DNA of 64,000 nucleotides from Trichomonas vaginalis G3 (lineage: Eukaryota; Parabasalia; Trichomonadida; Trichomonadidae): NCBI RefSeq assembly GCF_026262505.1, contig NC_067207.1:7532082-7596081 (forward strand). The letters run 5' to 3'. The position numbers were made by a program, and so were the translations under genes. This document shows positions 54,971-64,000 of the stretch, piece by piece; positions within the stretch are counted from its first letter, which is position 1, and each line of letters begins with the position of its first letter. The notes beneath the pieces were generated by a model, which made no database searches, had not been told where the DNA came from, and was given only the letters and a program-made list of their open reading frames with translations.

Positions 54971-55818
54971 TTATATTTTTACCGTTCGATAGTAGTTGTA
55001 TATGAAACTAAGTTCTAAGTAAAACGCATGGTATAATGGAATTATTCTCTTTCTTCCATCTGTTGTAAACCATACTTGAAAGTCTGAAATACTTCCACTT
55101 GGTGGTTCATATAGCTTTGTAGGTTTTTCGTAAAAGTCATTTGCCAAGCATAAAAAAGAGTTTTGTGCACCAGAAAATGAAGCATGAACTATAATAGCAT
55201 CTGAGTCGAAAACATTTTCATATGTTCCATTAGGGTTTTCGACTTCATAAAAGTCCGGGTGTACTGGATATTCTGCAGGCTGATTTAACATCCTCATAAA
55301 TCTATACCATGCCAAGTTGTTATATTTTGTAGAAATATAAACGTTTTCTCCAAGGTCTTCTATTCTATTGATTTTAACAGTTGCATTTTTCCTGTCATAA
55401 ATAATATCGAGATGGTACTCTCCCTCGTCAATGTTATACTGGTTTGCATATTCGATATAGATGTCGTTTATTTTTTCTTGAAAAGCTTGAAGAGTTGTTT
55501 CTAAGTTTACAAGCAAACTAACTTGTAAAAGTTTTCCCTGTTCAAATTTCTCATACATACGTTTTTCTTTGTTATAGTATCGAACTTCAAAACCGACCGT
55601 AAATGGGAAACCATGTATGGCTTCTGAAATGAACTTCATTCTACGAAAGCCAATAGCTTTTGTGACGGATGGGTCTCTTAACCATCTTACGGGTAGTCAA
55701 AACGATAGCCTTCATGCTTTACGGTCTCTGTCTCAAACTTTTGACCGACATTCGTAAAAAGTTCATCTAATGGTTTAGTTGTAGCAACTCTTGAATTTTC
55801 TTTTTCTATTGAAAGCAT
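54971..55818 (-). pseudogene. Maverick 282-aa protein gene, frameshifted in array copy 2
   Basis: Here the break is near the 5' end: one A is missing near 55689 (CTTACGGG against CTTAACGGG). The 222-codon remainder to the stop is open and has the normal tail. Array copy 1 is broken near its 3' end, so neither copy is whole. Confidence 0.75.
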
Positions 55819-55836
55819 ATTTTATCTAGAATAAAA
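55819..55836. promoter_or_regulatory. Bidirectional TCTAGA promoter, array copy 2
   Basis: Same 18-bp spacer as 44092-44109. Confidence 0.5.
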
Positions 55837-57234
55837 ATGTCAAATGAAACAGCGTCTATGAGAGAAATACAACACAACCGACAACTCATTATACAAGCTC
55901 TAAATAAGAACACAACAAACTTTTCAAACTATTCTAAGATATCTGAGTCATTGAAAGAAGGAAATTTAAAACTGACATTAAACCCAATGACAGATGAGTT
56001 TCTATTTCAAGACAATAAGAACCATACTGTCTGTATAAATCCAACAAAAGGAACTTTAAACGAGAAACCTATAAATGAACTTCTTTTGAAAGCAGATGTT
56101 GACAACAAAGCAGACAAAACATATGTAGACGATGCAATAGCAAAAGAAGAAGAAAGAGCTGACAAAGCTTATGCAACAAAAGAACATACTCATCCTGAAC
56201 TAGCAGACAAAACATATGTTGACAATAAAATGTCAAGTGAAGTGACAAGAGCTGAAAACGAATATTCTAAAAAGACTCATATACATACCATTGCAAATAT
56301 TACAAACTTACAAGAAACCTTAAACAGTAAAAGTGCCGTTGGACATACACATACCATTGCAAATATTACAAACTTACAAGAAACCTTAAACAGGAAAAGT
56401 GCCGTTGGACATACACATACCATTGCAAATATTACAAACTTACAAGAAACCTTAAACAGGAAAAGTGCCGTTGGACATACACATACATCTTCTGAAATAA
56501 CAGACTTAAACGTTAGCCTTGAAAAGAAAGCAGATAAGAACCATACACATACAAGTTTTACAACTGTTGCTATAGAAAGTATTGAAGGAACGGTTGAAGA
56601 AACTGGTGGGGATGCATTATATTGTAAACCTCCTAACTTTCCACAAGGTTTAACATCGGATGACGACATAACGACGATGAGAAACATTAGATGTAAAGAT
56701 GTTTATGTCATGAAGGATGAATATAATATTAAATTCACTGCTCAAGATTTATATGACAAGAAAGCAGACAAAACAGAGCTTCAAACATTAAAGACAGAAA
56801 TACTTCAAACATTATATCCTATAGGCTCTATTTATACGTCAATGAACTCTACCAGACCAGAAGTAGTACTTGGTTTTGGAACTTGGACTCAAATAGTCGA
56901 CAGGTTTTTGTATTGTGCAAACTCTTCAAAGGAAACAGGTGGAAGTAAAACGATTTCAGGTGAAAATTTACCTGCACACAGTCACTACATAGATTTAAGT
57001 ACATCTCAAGCAGGTTGGCATAAGCATAGATATTGGGATTGGTCAGCAATGACAAAAGGTAAAGGATATGATGTTAAAGACAACGTTAAGTTTGCTATAA
57101 ATTGTTTCTGGAGTAACACTGAGGGAGGAGGAAACCATACACATCGCGTTTCAGGATATACGCAAACAACGGGACAAAGTAAAGACTACATGCCACCTTA
57201 CATGACAGTTTACGCATGGTATAGAATTGCTTAG
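55837..57234 (+). CDS. Phage-type tail-fibre/collar protein, 465 aa
   Basis: The N-terminal 140 residues contain repeated DNKADK(T/E)YVD modules typical of trimeric phage fibres. Next come three 22-residue units with HTH motifs (56284-56481), the pattern of His-rich fibre shafts. Residues from about 330 form a tail-collar domain: YPIGSIYTSMNSTRPE, FGTWTQIVDRFLYC, GENLPAHSHYIDL, and the C-terminal GNHTHRVSG with MPPYMTVYAWYRIA. These are hallmarks of bacteriophage tail-fibre and baseplate-wedge C-termini that bind receptors. It probably acts as a virion attachment fibre. It shares an 18-bp bidirectional promoter with the 282-aa gene and ends against the integrase with overlapping stops. Confidence 0.88.
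   Translation: MSNETASMREIQHNRQLIIQALNKNTTNFSNYSKISESLKEGNLKLTLNPMTDEFLFQDNKNHTVCINPTKGTLNEKPINELLLKADVDNKADKTYVDDAIAKEEERADKAYATKEHTHPELADKTYVDNKMSSEVTRAENEYSKKTHIHTIANITNLQETLNSKSAVGHTHTIANITNLQETLNRKSAVGHTHTIANITNLQETLNRKSAVGHTHTSSEITDLNVSLEKKADKNHTHTSFTTVAIESIEGTVEETGGDALYCKPPNFPQGLTSDDDITTMRNIRCKDVYVMKDEYNIKFTAQDLYDKKADKTELQTLKTEILQTLYPIGSIYTSMNSTRPEVVLGFGTWTQIVDRFLYCANSSKETGGSKTISGENLPAHSHYIDLSTSQAGWHKHRYWDWSAMTKGKGYDVKDNVKFAINCFWSNTEGGGNHTHRVSGYTQTTGQSKDYMPPYMTVYAWYRIA
56284..56481 (+). repeat. 66-bp tandem repeat in the tail-fibre gene, 3 units
   Basis: Units 56284-56349, 56350-56415 and 56416-56481. The last two are identical; the first differs at one codon (Ser for Arg). Confidence 0.95.
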
Positions 57235-58190
57235 TCGTCATTTTCAACTTCTTTAGCATATTCGTCAGGAGTTGTCTTATATTTGTTAGGAACTGTCTTT
57301 GAAAGTATACCACCTTGAACTTTGACAAGTTTGAAACGAGGTCTGACAATAGTAGTTTTATCTTCTGCTTGCAGTGTGTACATTTTGCCATGTTTGCCTA
57401 AAACTTCATAATATTCTCTTGTATACTTTCTTCTATTTTTACGAACACGAATGTGAGTACCTGTCGGGTTCCCATTGTTGTCATAGTCAATAGTATTTTC
57501 ATATGGGTCGCGTTTAGGTATTTCTATTTTTACTTTGTCACCTTTCTGAAGTTTGAAGCCCGGCATTCTTTCTTGTTTGTCTCTTTTGACTAAATTATTA
57601 AATATATAGTCTTTCTCTAAGTCAGGGTTGTTTTTCATTTCTTCGGGGGAATGGTTTCCCAAACCTTTTTGTTTACGGCTATTGTAAATATTTAAAACTT
57701 GTCTCATCTTTGCCTGGGAGAAGTGTCTATATTTGTCGTCATATGACATTTCATTTGCTTCACCACCTTGTGGTTGGTTTAAGTCTCTTAACATTTTTAT
57801 ACAACCGTCAATGACACCAAGAGCAGAATGGTTTTGGTCGACAATGAAATATTGGTTTACATTTTTTGAACGCAGATAGTTTTTTACATCATCTGATTTG
57901 AAAGAACTTTCACAGTCAGATGTCAGTTTTGTTGGATGGTATTTGTCAACGAATATTGTCAAAGCTGCTAAGATATCTAAAATAGCTTTGGACTGTAATG
58001 GTATGGCTTCACAGTATCTTGTATTTTGACCAACAAATATTAACCAGTATGGTGGTCCATCTTCTCTATACCTCGGAATGTTTTCCAAGATATCCATAAA
58101 CCAAGCATTTGGTGTTGAACTAAAGATTTTTATCATGAGTGCTTTCTTTGTCGCTTTAGAAACATAGGGGTCCTTGTTCGGATTCGTCAT
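57231..58190 (-). CDS. Maverick retroviral-type integrase, 319 aa
   Basis: The catalytic core starts at once: Asp33 in WFMDI, Asp92 in TSDCESSF, then HSALGVIDGCIKMLRDL. In that last segment the position normally held by the third acidic residue (Glu) is Asp128, with 35 residues between it and Asp92. The C-terminal part has GDKVKIEIPKR and HGKMYTLQAEDK, then RPRFKLVKV, like the SH3/chromo-type end of Polinton integrases. The N-terminal zinc-binding HHCC domain is missing. Either it was lost in the deletion that removed the capsid region, or this group lacks it. It is intact here and broken in array copy 1. Confidence 0.85.
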   Translation of the reverse strand: MTNPNKDPYVSKATKKALMIKIFSSTPNAWFMDILENIPRYREDGPPYWLIFVGQNTRYCEAIPLQSKAILDILAALTIFVDKYHPTKLTSDCESSFKSDDVKNYLRSKNVNQYFIVDQNHSALGVIDGCIKMLRDLNQPQGGEANEMSYDDKYRHFSQAKMRQVLNIYNSRKQKGLGNHSPEEMKNNPDLEKDYIFNNLVKRDKQERMPGFKLQKGDKVKIEIPKRDPYENTIDYDNNGNPTGTHIRVRKNRRKYTREYYEVLGKHGKMYTLQAEDKTTIVRPRFKLVKVQGGILSKTVPNKYKTTPDEYAKEVENDD

Positions 58191-58569
58191 TTTTTACCCT
58201 ATAAGAAATGGGTTTATTTGGCGCATTAGCAGGAGTTGCATCCGTCTGGTATCCGACATAGAAAATTCCATTGCAACCTTTCTTGTCAGACAACTTGGCA
58301 GAAGGTTTTATTTCAATGTCTTGTTCCACGTATAAGAATGAGTTGTCAATATAAATAATATGAAACCTGTCGCAAGCAATATCTACTGTTGTTGAAGAAC
58401 CTTCTCCAAACTCACCTACGTTTCCATAAGAAACAGCAGTTGTATATTCGTAAGTTCCAGGAACTATTTCTGACCTTCTAATGGCATTGTCGCATTCGTT
58501 ATACCATTCGGAAACATTTCCGTTCATGGCATCCAAAACTGTTGGCGTTATATTCTGAGCGGCATACAT
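58156..58569 (-). pseudogene. Capsid gene 5' stub, 108 codons, array copy 2
   Basis: Same deletion junction as in array copy 1, so the deletion precedes amplification. The stub differs from the full capsid at two positions (Tyr for Ser in IIYIDNS, Asp for Glu in LSDKKG). Confidence 0.85.
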
Positions 58570-58601
58570 TTCATATGGGTAAAAATATAGAATAGTTGGA
58601 T

Positions 58602-61600
58602 TTATATGTCATAATAGAACCCACTCGGACCAAGCTTTACTTTCTTCCTGACTGAGTTTTTAACTGAGTTTTTAACTCTTCTTTTTCCTTCATTGCCACT
58701 ACTTTCACTAGATGAAGTTACTTCTTCACTACTTTCACTTTGTTCTACTCTTCTCTTCTTCTTTGGTGTCGCTTTTGGTAACTTGCCCTCTGCTTCAAGT
58801 TGTTGCATCTTTGCCTCATGTTCACCTAGTATGTTGTAAATTTCCCATGTCCTTTTTGCCTTTGGGCTCTGGTCGCCCATCTCAGGTAACCTATATCCTA
58901 GAAAGATTTTGTCATAGTTTGTATTTGAGTCGTCGCTTATTGTTTGCATGACTCTTTCCTGAGTTTCCGGTTCAAGCTCTTCAAACAGAGCTTGTCCATA
59001 TGGAATAAGCTCGTTTCCAAATATATGTTTTTGTAGCCATTCTGGTTTTCTTTCCATGTAACCAATAATATCTTTTGTGAATGGGAAAGCTTTTACCCAA
59101 CGTTTCAGTCTTGCGTCATTTATTTCTGTAGTTGGTTTTATTTTGTCAAGGAACATGTTTTTCAATACTAACATTTCATTTGGTACTGTCCATTTGAGTT
59201 TTCTTAAATATTCATCCCTTCTCATTTCATTGTCTGCAAAGTAAGTTTTTATGGCATTTTGCAAACTTTCGTTTGCAAGGTCATGTACAATAGGTTCTCT
59301 TCCGTCTCTCTCCCTAACTTTCTTTCTAAACTCTTCACCAAATATACCATCTCTATGGTTCTGTGTAGTTCTTTGAGATAAATGTTCTAGAACGTCAGGT
59401 GTTATATTTCCCTCAGCCATGTTCATTTCATACTGGTCCAAAATATCTGCATCTTTCATATCTTTCAATGGCATTAAAGCCGCGCTGAAAATACCCGTTA
59501 TATCTGGTTCACCATTCACTTCCATTGCGTCTACAACTTCTTGGAATTGAGGTTGTAAGTTTATGAACCACCTATCCGGATTAGCTTTATGACCCCACTT
59601 CATTGTAGTTCCATAGTCTGCAGAAACAAAAGTAGGTTTGTTTCCATATTGGTTAGGTTCTGAATGAACTTTAAACAATGTTTCATTTCTATATGTTTTG
59701 TTGAAATTTAACCTTTTATTTTCACCGAGTTCAGCCAAAGATTGAACGTTATATGGTCGTAAGTAAAAAGGATTATTGTATTTGCGTACATTTTCTTTCA
59801 GTACTTCCACTCTATGCTGAATATTTTCATCTGATGTTGGAGTCTTTTGTATGTCGGTGAACATTTTTCGATATCCTTCTACTATGTCAGCCGAATTTTT
59901 CTTAGACTCTTGGAAAGATTCCATATTCTCCTCATACTCTTGTTGAGGGTCAAGATTTTTCGGCTGTTCCAAATCTTCATCTAGTTCTGTGAAGTTAGTT
60001 TCCAAAGGAGGGACTTGTTCGTTTCCTTCAGGCTCTTCTAGCTGTTGTTGCTGAACTATTTCTTCCATGTCTGGTTGTATCTGAACTTCTTCCTGTTGAG
60101 TTTCTTGTACCTCATCTGCTGGCATTTCATATATTCCGAGACCGTTTTTAACAAGTTCCCTATCTAAGTCATCCGGACTCATAAACCTTTCTTCTTTCGT
60201 TCCGTCTCTATTTTTTACACGTTTCATGAAGAGAGTTGAATTATCATTTAGCTCTGACATCAAATATCTCGGAGTAAATTCATCCATGTCATTTGGATGA
60301 TATGCTATTAAATCATATCCCTTAGCGAGCTTGTATTTTCCAGGTTTGAGATTATATCCGATTTGATGCTGAACCATAAAGCTAAATAGGTTCGGGTCAG
60401 TATTTCCTTCCTTGAACTTTCTAATAGCTTCTTTATATCTGTCACTAAAGTCAAGAGTATCTGGGTAACCATAATCTTCCTTAAGCATTTTTAAGAATTC
60501 TTGGTTTCCTTTTTCTCTACTTCTTTTATGTCCTTGCTCTGTTTGTGGTTGTTGTTGTGCAGGGTTTTGAACTGTTGGTTGCTGTGCTGGTTGTGCTGGT
60601 TTTGGTTGTTGTGCTGGATTTTGAACTGTTGGTTGCTGTGCAGGGTTTTGAACTGTTGGTTTTGGTTGTTGTTGTGGTGCTGGATTTTGAACTGTTGGTT
60701 GTTGTGTTGGTTTTGTTGCATGCCTGTGTCTGTGTCCATGTGACGATGTAAATGTTTTAGGTAGTCCTGGTGCAGGTGCTTCTCTTGGAGGGTTTGGTGG
60801 TATATAAGTTCCACCAGCTGGCACATATGTTCCATCTGCAGCATAGTGTCCTACCTGACTTTTCGTTCTTAAGAAAGCATTTACTAGGTCTGTTTTGATC
60901 TGTTGTAACTCTTTTTCTTGACTTTCCACAACAGTTGCTCTAACGGCGTCATAGGCACTTTGAACTGCCTGTCTCGTTGCTGCATCTGTTATTTTCGTCA
61001 TATTTTGTGCTACTTCTCTTAACTCTTTGTCGAAACCTTCAGACTTCAGTTTCTTTCCAGATGAGAAGTCGTTCACTAGTTTCACCTTACTATGAAGAGC
61101 TTCGAAGGCATTCTTAAAGTCAGCATTCATTAAAGCTTCATTTGAACTGTCTTCATCCGCTTGTATTTTTGTCCTTATTGACCCTATAAGTTGGGCTGCT
61201 TTAGCGTTGGCTTGGGCATCTAACCAGTCATTATTAGCTTTTATATATTCTGCGCTGTTCATTGCCTTTTGCATGGCTGCGTCGTTATTTTTACTTTCTT
61301 GTGCTAAGTTTTCATACTGTACGGTTTGGTTTTGCAACTGTAAAAGTTTTTCTGCCTTTACATTTGCTTCAACTTCTTTTTTATACTCATCGCTATCCAT
61401 ATATGTCTTCAGGGCTTTTTGTTTTATTTCTTCATCTTTCAGTACTTTATATTGAGTAGTATGGTTTTTCAAATTTATAACATCTTGTTCCATTTTTGCT
61501 ACTTCTGCTGCTTTTTCTGACACTTTTTTCGCATATTCCTCTGTACTTAGTTCTTTCAGTTGTTCTTCTTTCTTCTTTTTCTCTACGTTTAACTCATTGA

Positions 61601-61976
61601 GTTTCTTTGTGTGTCTGTCATATTCTAGTTTCTTTTCGTTTTCACTTATTTGTTTCTGTATGTCTATGTTTGACTTTTTGACATCTGTTATTTGATTTTT
61701 GAGTGAACTCAAATTCATTTGACTTTGAGGGTTATAAGCTGTTCCGTCTGCAGCTCCACCATAGCCTGCCATTTTCGCTAAAAGTGCCGCTCTTAAACCT
61801 CCACTCTGTGCACCAATAACTCGGTTTAAAAGCATAGGGTTGCTTGACATTTGTTGCAACATAGTGGGGTCATTCATCATTTGTTGTTGCAACTGTTGTT
61901 GTGGTGTCAGTTTTACTATTGGATGTTTCAATGCTCCCTTCCTCTTACGTATATTCTTACGTAGCTTACGTGGCAT
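58602..61976 (-). CDS. Maverick large coiled-coil protein, 1124 aa
   Basis: The complete copy. Residues 1-20 are very basic (MPRKLRKNIRKRKGALKHP), then Gln/Met-rich to 60. Residues 90-270 form a long Glu/Lys/Gln coiled coil. Residues 425-500 are built of QPTVQNPAQQ-type repeats next to an SSHGHRHRHA His cluster. Residues 620-690 are acidic. Residues 700-1050 form an apparently globular conserved domain. The tail has PKKKRRVE and a second basic stretch with a duplicated KNSV. It starts 4 bp after a TCACTT initiator and ends 33 bp before the capsid start. The role is unknown; a scaffold or DNA-packaging role is a guess from layout. Confidence 0.75.
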   Translation of the reverse strand: MPRKLRKNIRKRKGALKHPIVKLTPQQQLQQQMMNDPTMLQQMSSNPMLLNRVIGAQSGGLRAALLAKMAGYGGAADGTAYNPQSQMNLSSLKNQITDVKKSNIDIQKQISENEKKLEYDRHTKKLNELNVEKKKKEEQLKELSTEEYAKKVSEKAAEVAKMEQDVINLKNHTTQYKVLKDEEIKQKALKTYMDSDEYKKEVEANVKAEKLLQLQNQTVQYENLAQESKNNDAAMQKAMNSAEYIKANNDWLDAQANAKAAQLIGSIRTKIQADEDSSNEALMNADFKNAFEALHSKVKLVNDFSSGKKLKSEGFDKELREVAQNMTKITDAATRQAVQSAYDAVRATVVESQEKELQQIKTDLVNAFLRTKSQVGHYAADGTYVPAGGTYIPPNPPREAPAPGLPKTFTSSHGHRHRHATKPTQQPTVQNPAPQQQPKPTVQNPAQQPTVQNPAQQPKPAQPAQQPTVQNPAQQQPQTEQGHKRSREKGNQEFLKMLKEDYGYPDTLDFSDRYKEAIRKFKEGNTDPNLFSFMVQHQIGYNLKPGKYKLAKGYDLIAYHPNDMDEFTPRYLMSELNDNSTLFMKRVKNRDGTKEERFMSPDDLDRELVKNGLGIYEMPADEVQETQQEEVQIQPDMEEIVQQQQLEEPEGNEQVPPLETNFTELDEDLEQPKNLDPQQEYEENMESFQESKKNSADIVEGYRKMFTDIQKTPTSDENIQHRVEVLKENVRKYNNPFYLRPYNVQSLAELGENKRLNFNKTYRNETLFKVHSEPNQYGNKPTFVSADYGTTMKWGHKANPDRWFINLQPQFQEVVDAMEVNGEPDITGIFSAALMPLKDMKDADILDQYEMNMAEGNITPDVLEHLSQRTTQNHRDGIFGEEFRKKVRERDGREPIVHDLANESLQNAIKTYFADNEMRRDEYLRKLKWTVPNEMLVLKNMFLDKIKPTTEINDARLKRWVKAFPFTKDIIGYMERKPEWLQKHIFGNELIPYGQALFEELEPETQERVMQTISDDSNTNYDKIFLGYRLPEMGDQSPKAKRTWEIYNILGEHEAKMQQLEAEGKLPKATPKKKRRVEQSESSEEVTSSSESSGNEGKRRVKNSVKNSVRKKVKLGPSGFYYDI

Positions 61977-62447
61977 TTTAAGTGAAGTTAAAAAGCGGTT
62001 TTTGACAGATGTTTATATGACACTTTTTGTTCAGCACAAAAAACTACTCGGTCAAAGTGTTGTCAGTTTTGTAAAATAACCGTCCTATCTCATTCTATAA
62101 GGGGAAAAAGGCTTCTCAAAGTATACTTCCTTGGAACGCCCGTAACTTTTCCTGTAGCGACGATAGACCCTTACTTGTCCGGACAAAGTTATACTATTTT
62201 GAGTGCTCTACAAAAAAGTCAACGGCGACGACTCTCAAAAACCGTTGTGTAAAAAGTTTTACCGTTGGACAAAAAAGTATATATAGAAAACAAAAAACGT
62301 TTATACTTCATTCAATATTTGAAATAAACCGTTTTTCCAATGGTAACTATTAAATAAAATAAAAAATAGAGGGGGTTACCGTTGACGAAAACGGTTTATC
62401 TCAAATATTTAAATATCTGTCTTTTTTGGTCAGTTCATTTTTATCTA
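61977..62447. promoter_or_regulatory. Intergenic control region, array copy 2
   Basis: Identical to 50250-50720, with the same six CCGTT/AACGG sites 11727 bp further on. Confidence 0.4.
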
Positions 62448-63350
62448 ATGGAAGCCAACGCTGTTAACCACAATTCAAACATTAACAATTCTCAACCGCT
62501 AACCAAAGCCAAAGCCCCACAACCTCCAAGAACTGGCACAGCGGTTAGAATAACCACCAAAAAGTCTAACAGCGAATTAAGAGAAATTCTTCAACAAATT
62601 TGCTCTAAATATCTCAAAGACGCCGAAGAAAACACACAACCAGACGCTACATACAATACTCAGTTCTGTGAAGTTCTGAACAAAGCAATTACTAGTTCAA
62701 TTGAACTTACTAAGACAATTCCAAGTCCAATTGAGCTTAGCGATGTCTTAGTTCAGTATTTTCCAACATTTACTAAGCTTATAATGTTGAGAACTTTATA
62801 CCAAGTTCGTCAAAATCTTCCTCGTTACATCCAACGGTCATTCGACAAGAGAATTGCCGAATTCCAAGTCTTTAGTTACGGATATGACGAAGATGAATAC
62901 GTTGACGAGTTCGGAGACAACCGTACAAAATGGTTTGAATGTTATACGACAACACAATTTGAATTGGACTTTCTCGAATTCAACGCAGCAACCATTCATA
63001 TCATTGCTCTTTACCTTTCCGAACAACAACAAGACCTCGCAGATGGAGATGTTGTTACTGTCGTCATGAAAACTCCTGAACAATTCGGAAAAAAGAAGTC
63101 TCTAATTGCCAAATTCGTTCCAGGACATCAGCTTTTCCAACGCACAGAAGTCTTGTGTATTCCTGGAACTAAGTTCTTTGTCAGGAGCGAACTCAAAGAA
63201 AGATATAATGTGTCATTCAATTACACATTATATAATGTTTTCGACCCAGAAGAAGGCTTCTTCCCAGAAGCAATGGAGGAGGAAGAAGAGGAGGAGGAAA
63301 TACAAGACTCTATCCAAGAAGAGTCCTCCGAATTCACACCAGAAGACTAA
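62448..63350 (+). CDS. Maverick acidic-tailed protein, 300 aa, array copy 2
   Basis: Identical in length to 50721-51623. Its 3' end lies in the right TIR. Remnants of its tail are found in the left TIRs and at 33921-34004. Confidence 0.7.
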   Translation: MEANAVNHNSNINNSQPLTKAKAPQPPRTGTAVRITTKKSNSELREILQQICSKYLKDAEENTQPDATYNTQFCEVLNKAITSSIELTKTIPSPIELSDVLVQYFPTFTKLIMLRTLYQVRQNLPRYIQRSFDKRIAEFQVFSYGYDEDEYVDEFGDNRTKWFECYTTTQFELDFLEFNAATIHIIALYLSEQQQDLADGDVVTVVMKTPEQFGKKKSLIAKFVPGHQLFQRTEVLCIPGTKFFVRSELKERYNVSFNYTLYNVFDPEEGFFPEAMEEEEEEEEIQDSIQEESSEFTPED

Positions 63351-63438
63351 CAATTTTCCGAATAAAAACTTCATTTATACTAAACATCTTCGGGGCTAGA
63401 GGGCGCAACGCGCCTGGAAGCCCCACTACCTTTTTTTT
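63226..63438 (-). repeat. Right TIR, array copy 2
   Basis: Same as 51499-51711. Confidence 0.85.
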
Positions 63439-64000
63439 AAATACACTATAAGTTTAAGCTTTAGCTGTAAAATAAACAGTAATATTAAATAAACATTATA
63501 TTATATAGTCGGAGCGATTCTATATATGTACTCTTATGCCAACTAGTTACAACCTAGTAAAATACATGGAAATATTGTAATATCCTAGCATTGCTATCGA
63601 GAAATCAAAAAATATAAGCAAAAGTCATCTTATATTTAAAGATTTTTCAAGAGCTTTGTTTGGAAATTAGTTCATTGGAAGAAGTATATAGATATGAAAA
63701 CCCAAAGTATTAAGTTCGATAATATATAGTTTTTTTTTATTTTAAAATTGAATGCATACAACATTGCTCCTCTGGAGTGAATTAATTAGTTCCAACTTTT
63801 TCAAGATTCTACAGTGTAATATGCTCCTTGGAATGTCTCTTGCATGAATGTTTTTGTTTACCATCTAAAGAATTAAGATTTGAGATACAATAATCTTTGG
63901 AAAAGTAGAGGATACAACAATAAAGTATGTTCTTTCGATACATGATATCATTTTGTTACAAAAATATTCTTACTTACTCATGATTCAAAAAAAAGGTTGC
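63439..64000 (+). repeat. Start of tandem array unit 3 (flank)
   Basis: Repeats 51712 onward without visible change until the window ends, so at least a third flank copy follows. Whether another Maverick lies beyond cannot be seen. Confidence 0.95.

Larger units (their letters stand above)
51712..63438 (+). repeat. Tandem array unit 2 (flank plus Maverick)
   Basis: Starts immediately after the T8 of the previous right TIR, with AAATACACTATAAG. The flank portion, 51712-53176, is AT-rich without genes. Confidence 0.95.
53177..63438. mobile_element. Maverick/Polinton element, 10.26 kb, array copy 2
   Basis: Same layout as 41449-51711, with TIRs at 53177-53295 and 63226-63438. It is the best-preserved copy: only the 282-aa gene and the capsid stub are broken. 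It lacks DNA polymerase, ATPase and protease genes, so any mobility would need help in trans. Confidence 0.92.

Noticed and set aside
55837-57234. Bacterial or phage contamination
   Set aside because: The tail-fibre gene sits between Maverick TIRs with eukaryote-type element genes, has no ribosome binding site and recurs in three element copies.

Overview
The window looks like genomic DNA of Trichomonas vaginalis or a very close trichomonad. It is AT-rich, no intron is visible in the host-like gene, and one start is preceded by a trichomonad-type initiator (TCACTT just before the ATG at 8527). It is dominated by Maverick/Polinton elements and a mariner-family transposon, and it carries a long-repeat surface-protein gene. 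This naming rests on recognising the families; no database search was run.

Layout. (1) 1-34104 is a head-to-tail duplication. Each unit holds a Maverick terminal inverted repeat (TIR), a large coiled-coil protein gene, a probable major capsid gene, a divergent small-gene pair, a probable minor capsid gene, a Maverick primase-like 5' end fused in frame to a host surface-protein gene, and then a WDR11-like gene on the minus strand. Unit 1 is 1 to about 8436 (its left end lies outside the window). Unit 2 is 8437-28587. Unit 3 starts at 28588 but is an internally deleted, inverted-order Maverick ending at 34104. (2) 34105-41448 is gene-poor AT-rich DNA with an internal duplication, a 1.06-kb non-autonomous TIR element whose empty site is in the other copy, tRNA-like sequences followed by T-runs, and a 24-base assembly gap. 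(3) 39982-64000 is a tandem array with a unit of about 11.73 kb: 1.46 kb of host flank plus a 10.26-kb Maverick. There are two full units and the start of a third.

The 10.26-kb Mavericks carry, from left TIR to right TIR: a Dam-like adenine methyltransferase, a 43-aa membrane peptide, a 120-aa protein, an 80-aa basic amphipathic peptide, a divergent pair (a 282-aa protein and a phage-type tail-fibre/collar protein), an integrase, a capsid stub, a 1124-aa coiled-coil protein, and a 300-aa acidic-tailed protein whose 3' end lies inside the right TIR. No DNA polymerase B, packaging ATPase or protease gene is present. The capsid genes are intact only in units 1 and 2. Paralogous copies are broken at different points, mostly by one-base changes in homopolymers.

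The strongest unexplained object is at about 23361-24319. It is a cluster of about thirteen hairpins (stems 11-28 bp, most with 5-15 nt loops) interrupting a mariner transposase gene. Several hairpins are related by descent yet keep fully complementary arms. Other items worth attention are the Maverick-adhesin fusion with 345-bp repeats (three copies against eighteen), very short bidirectional TCTA-type promoters, a bacteriophage tail-collar protein inside a eukaryotic Maverick, and amplification of a Maverick together with its host flank.
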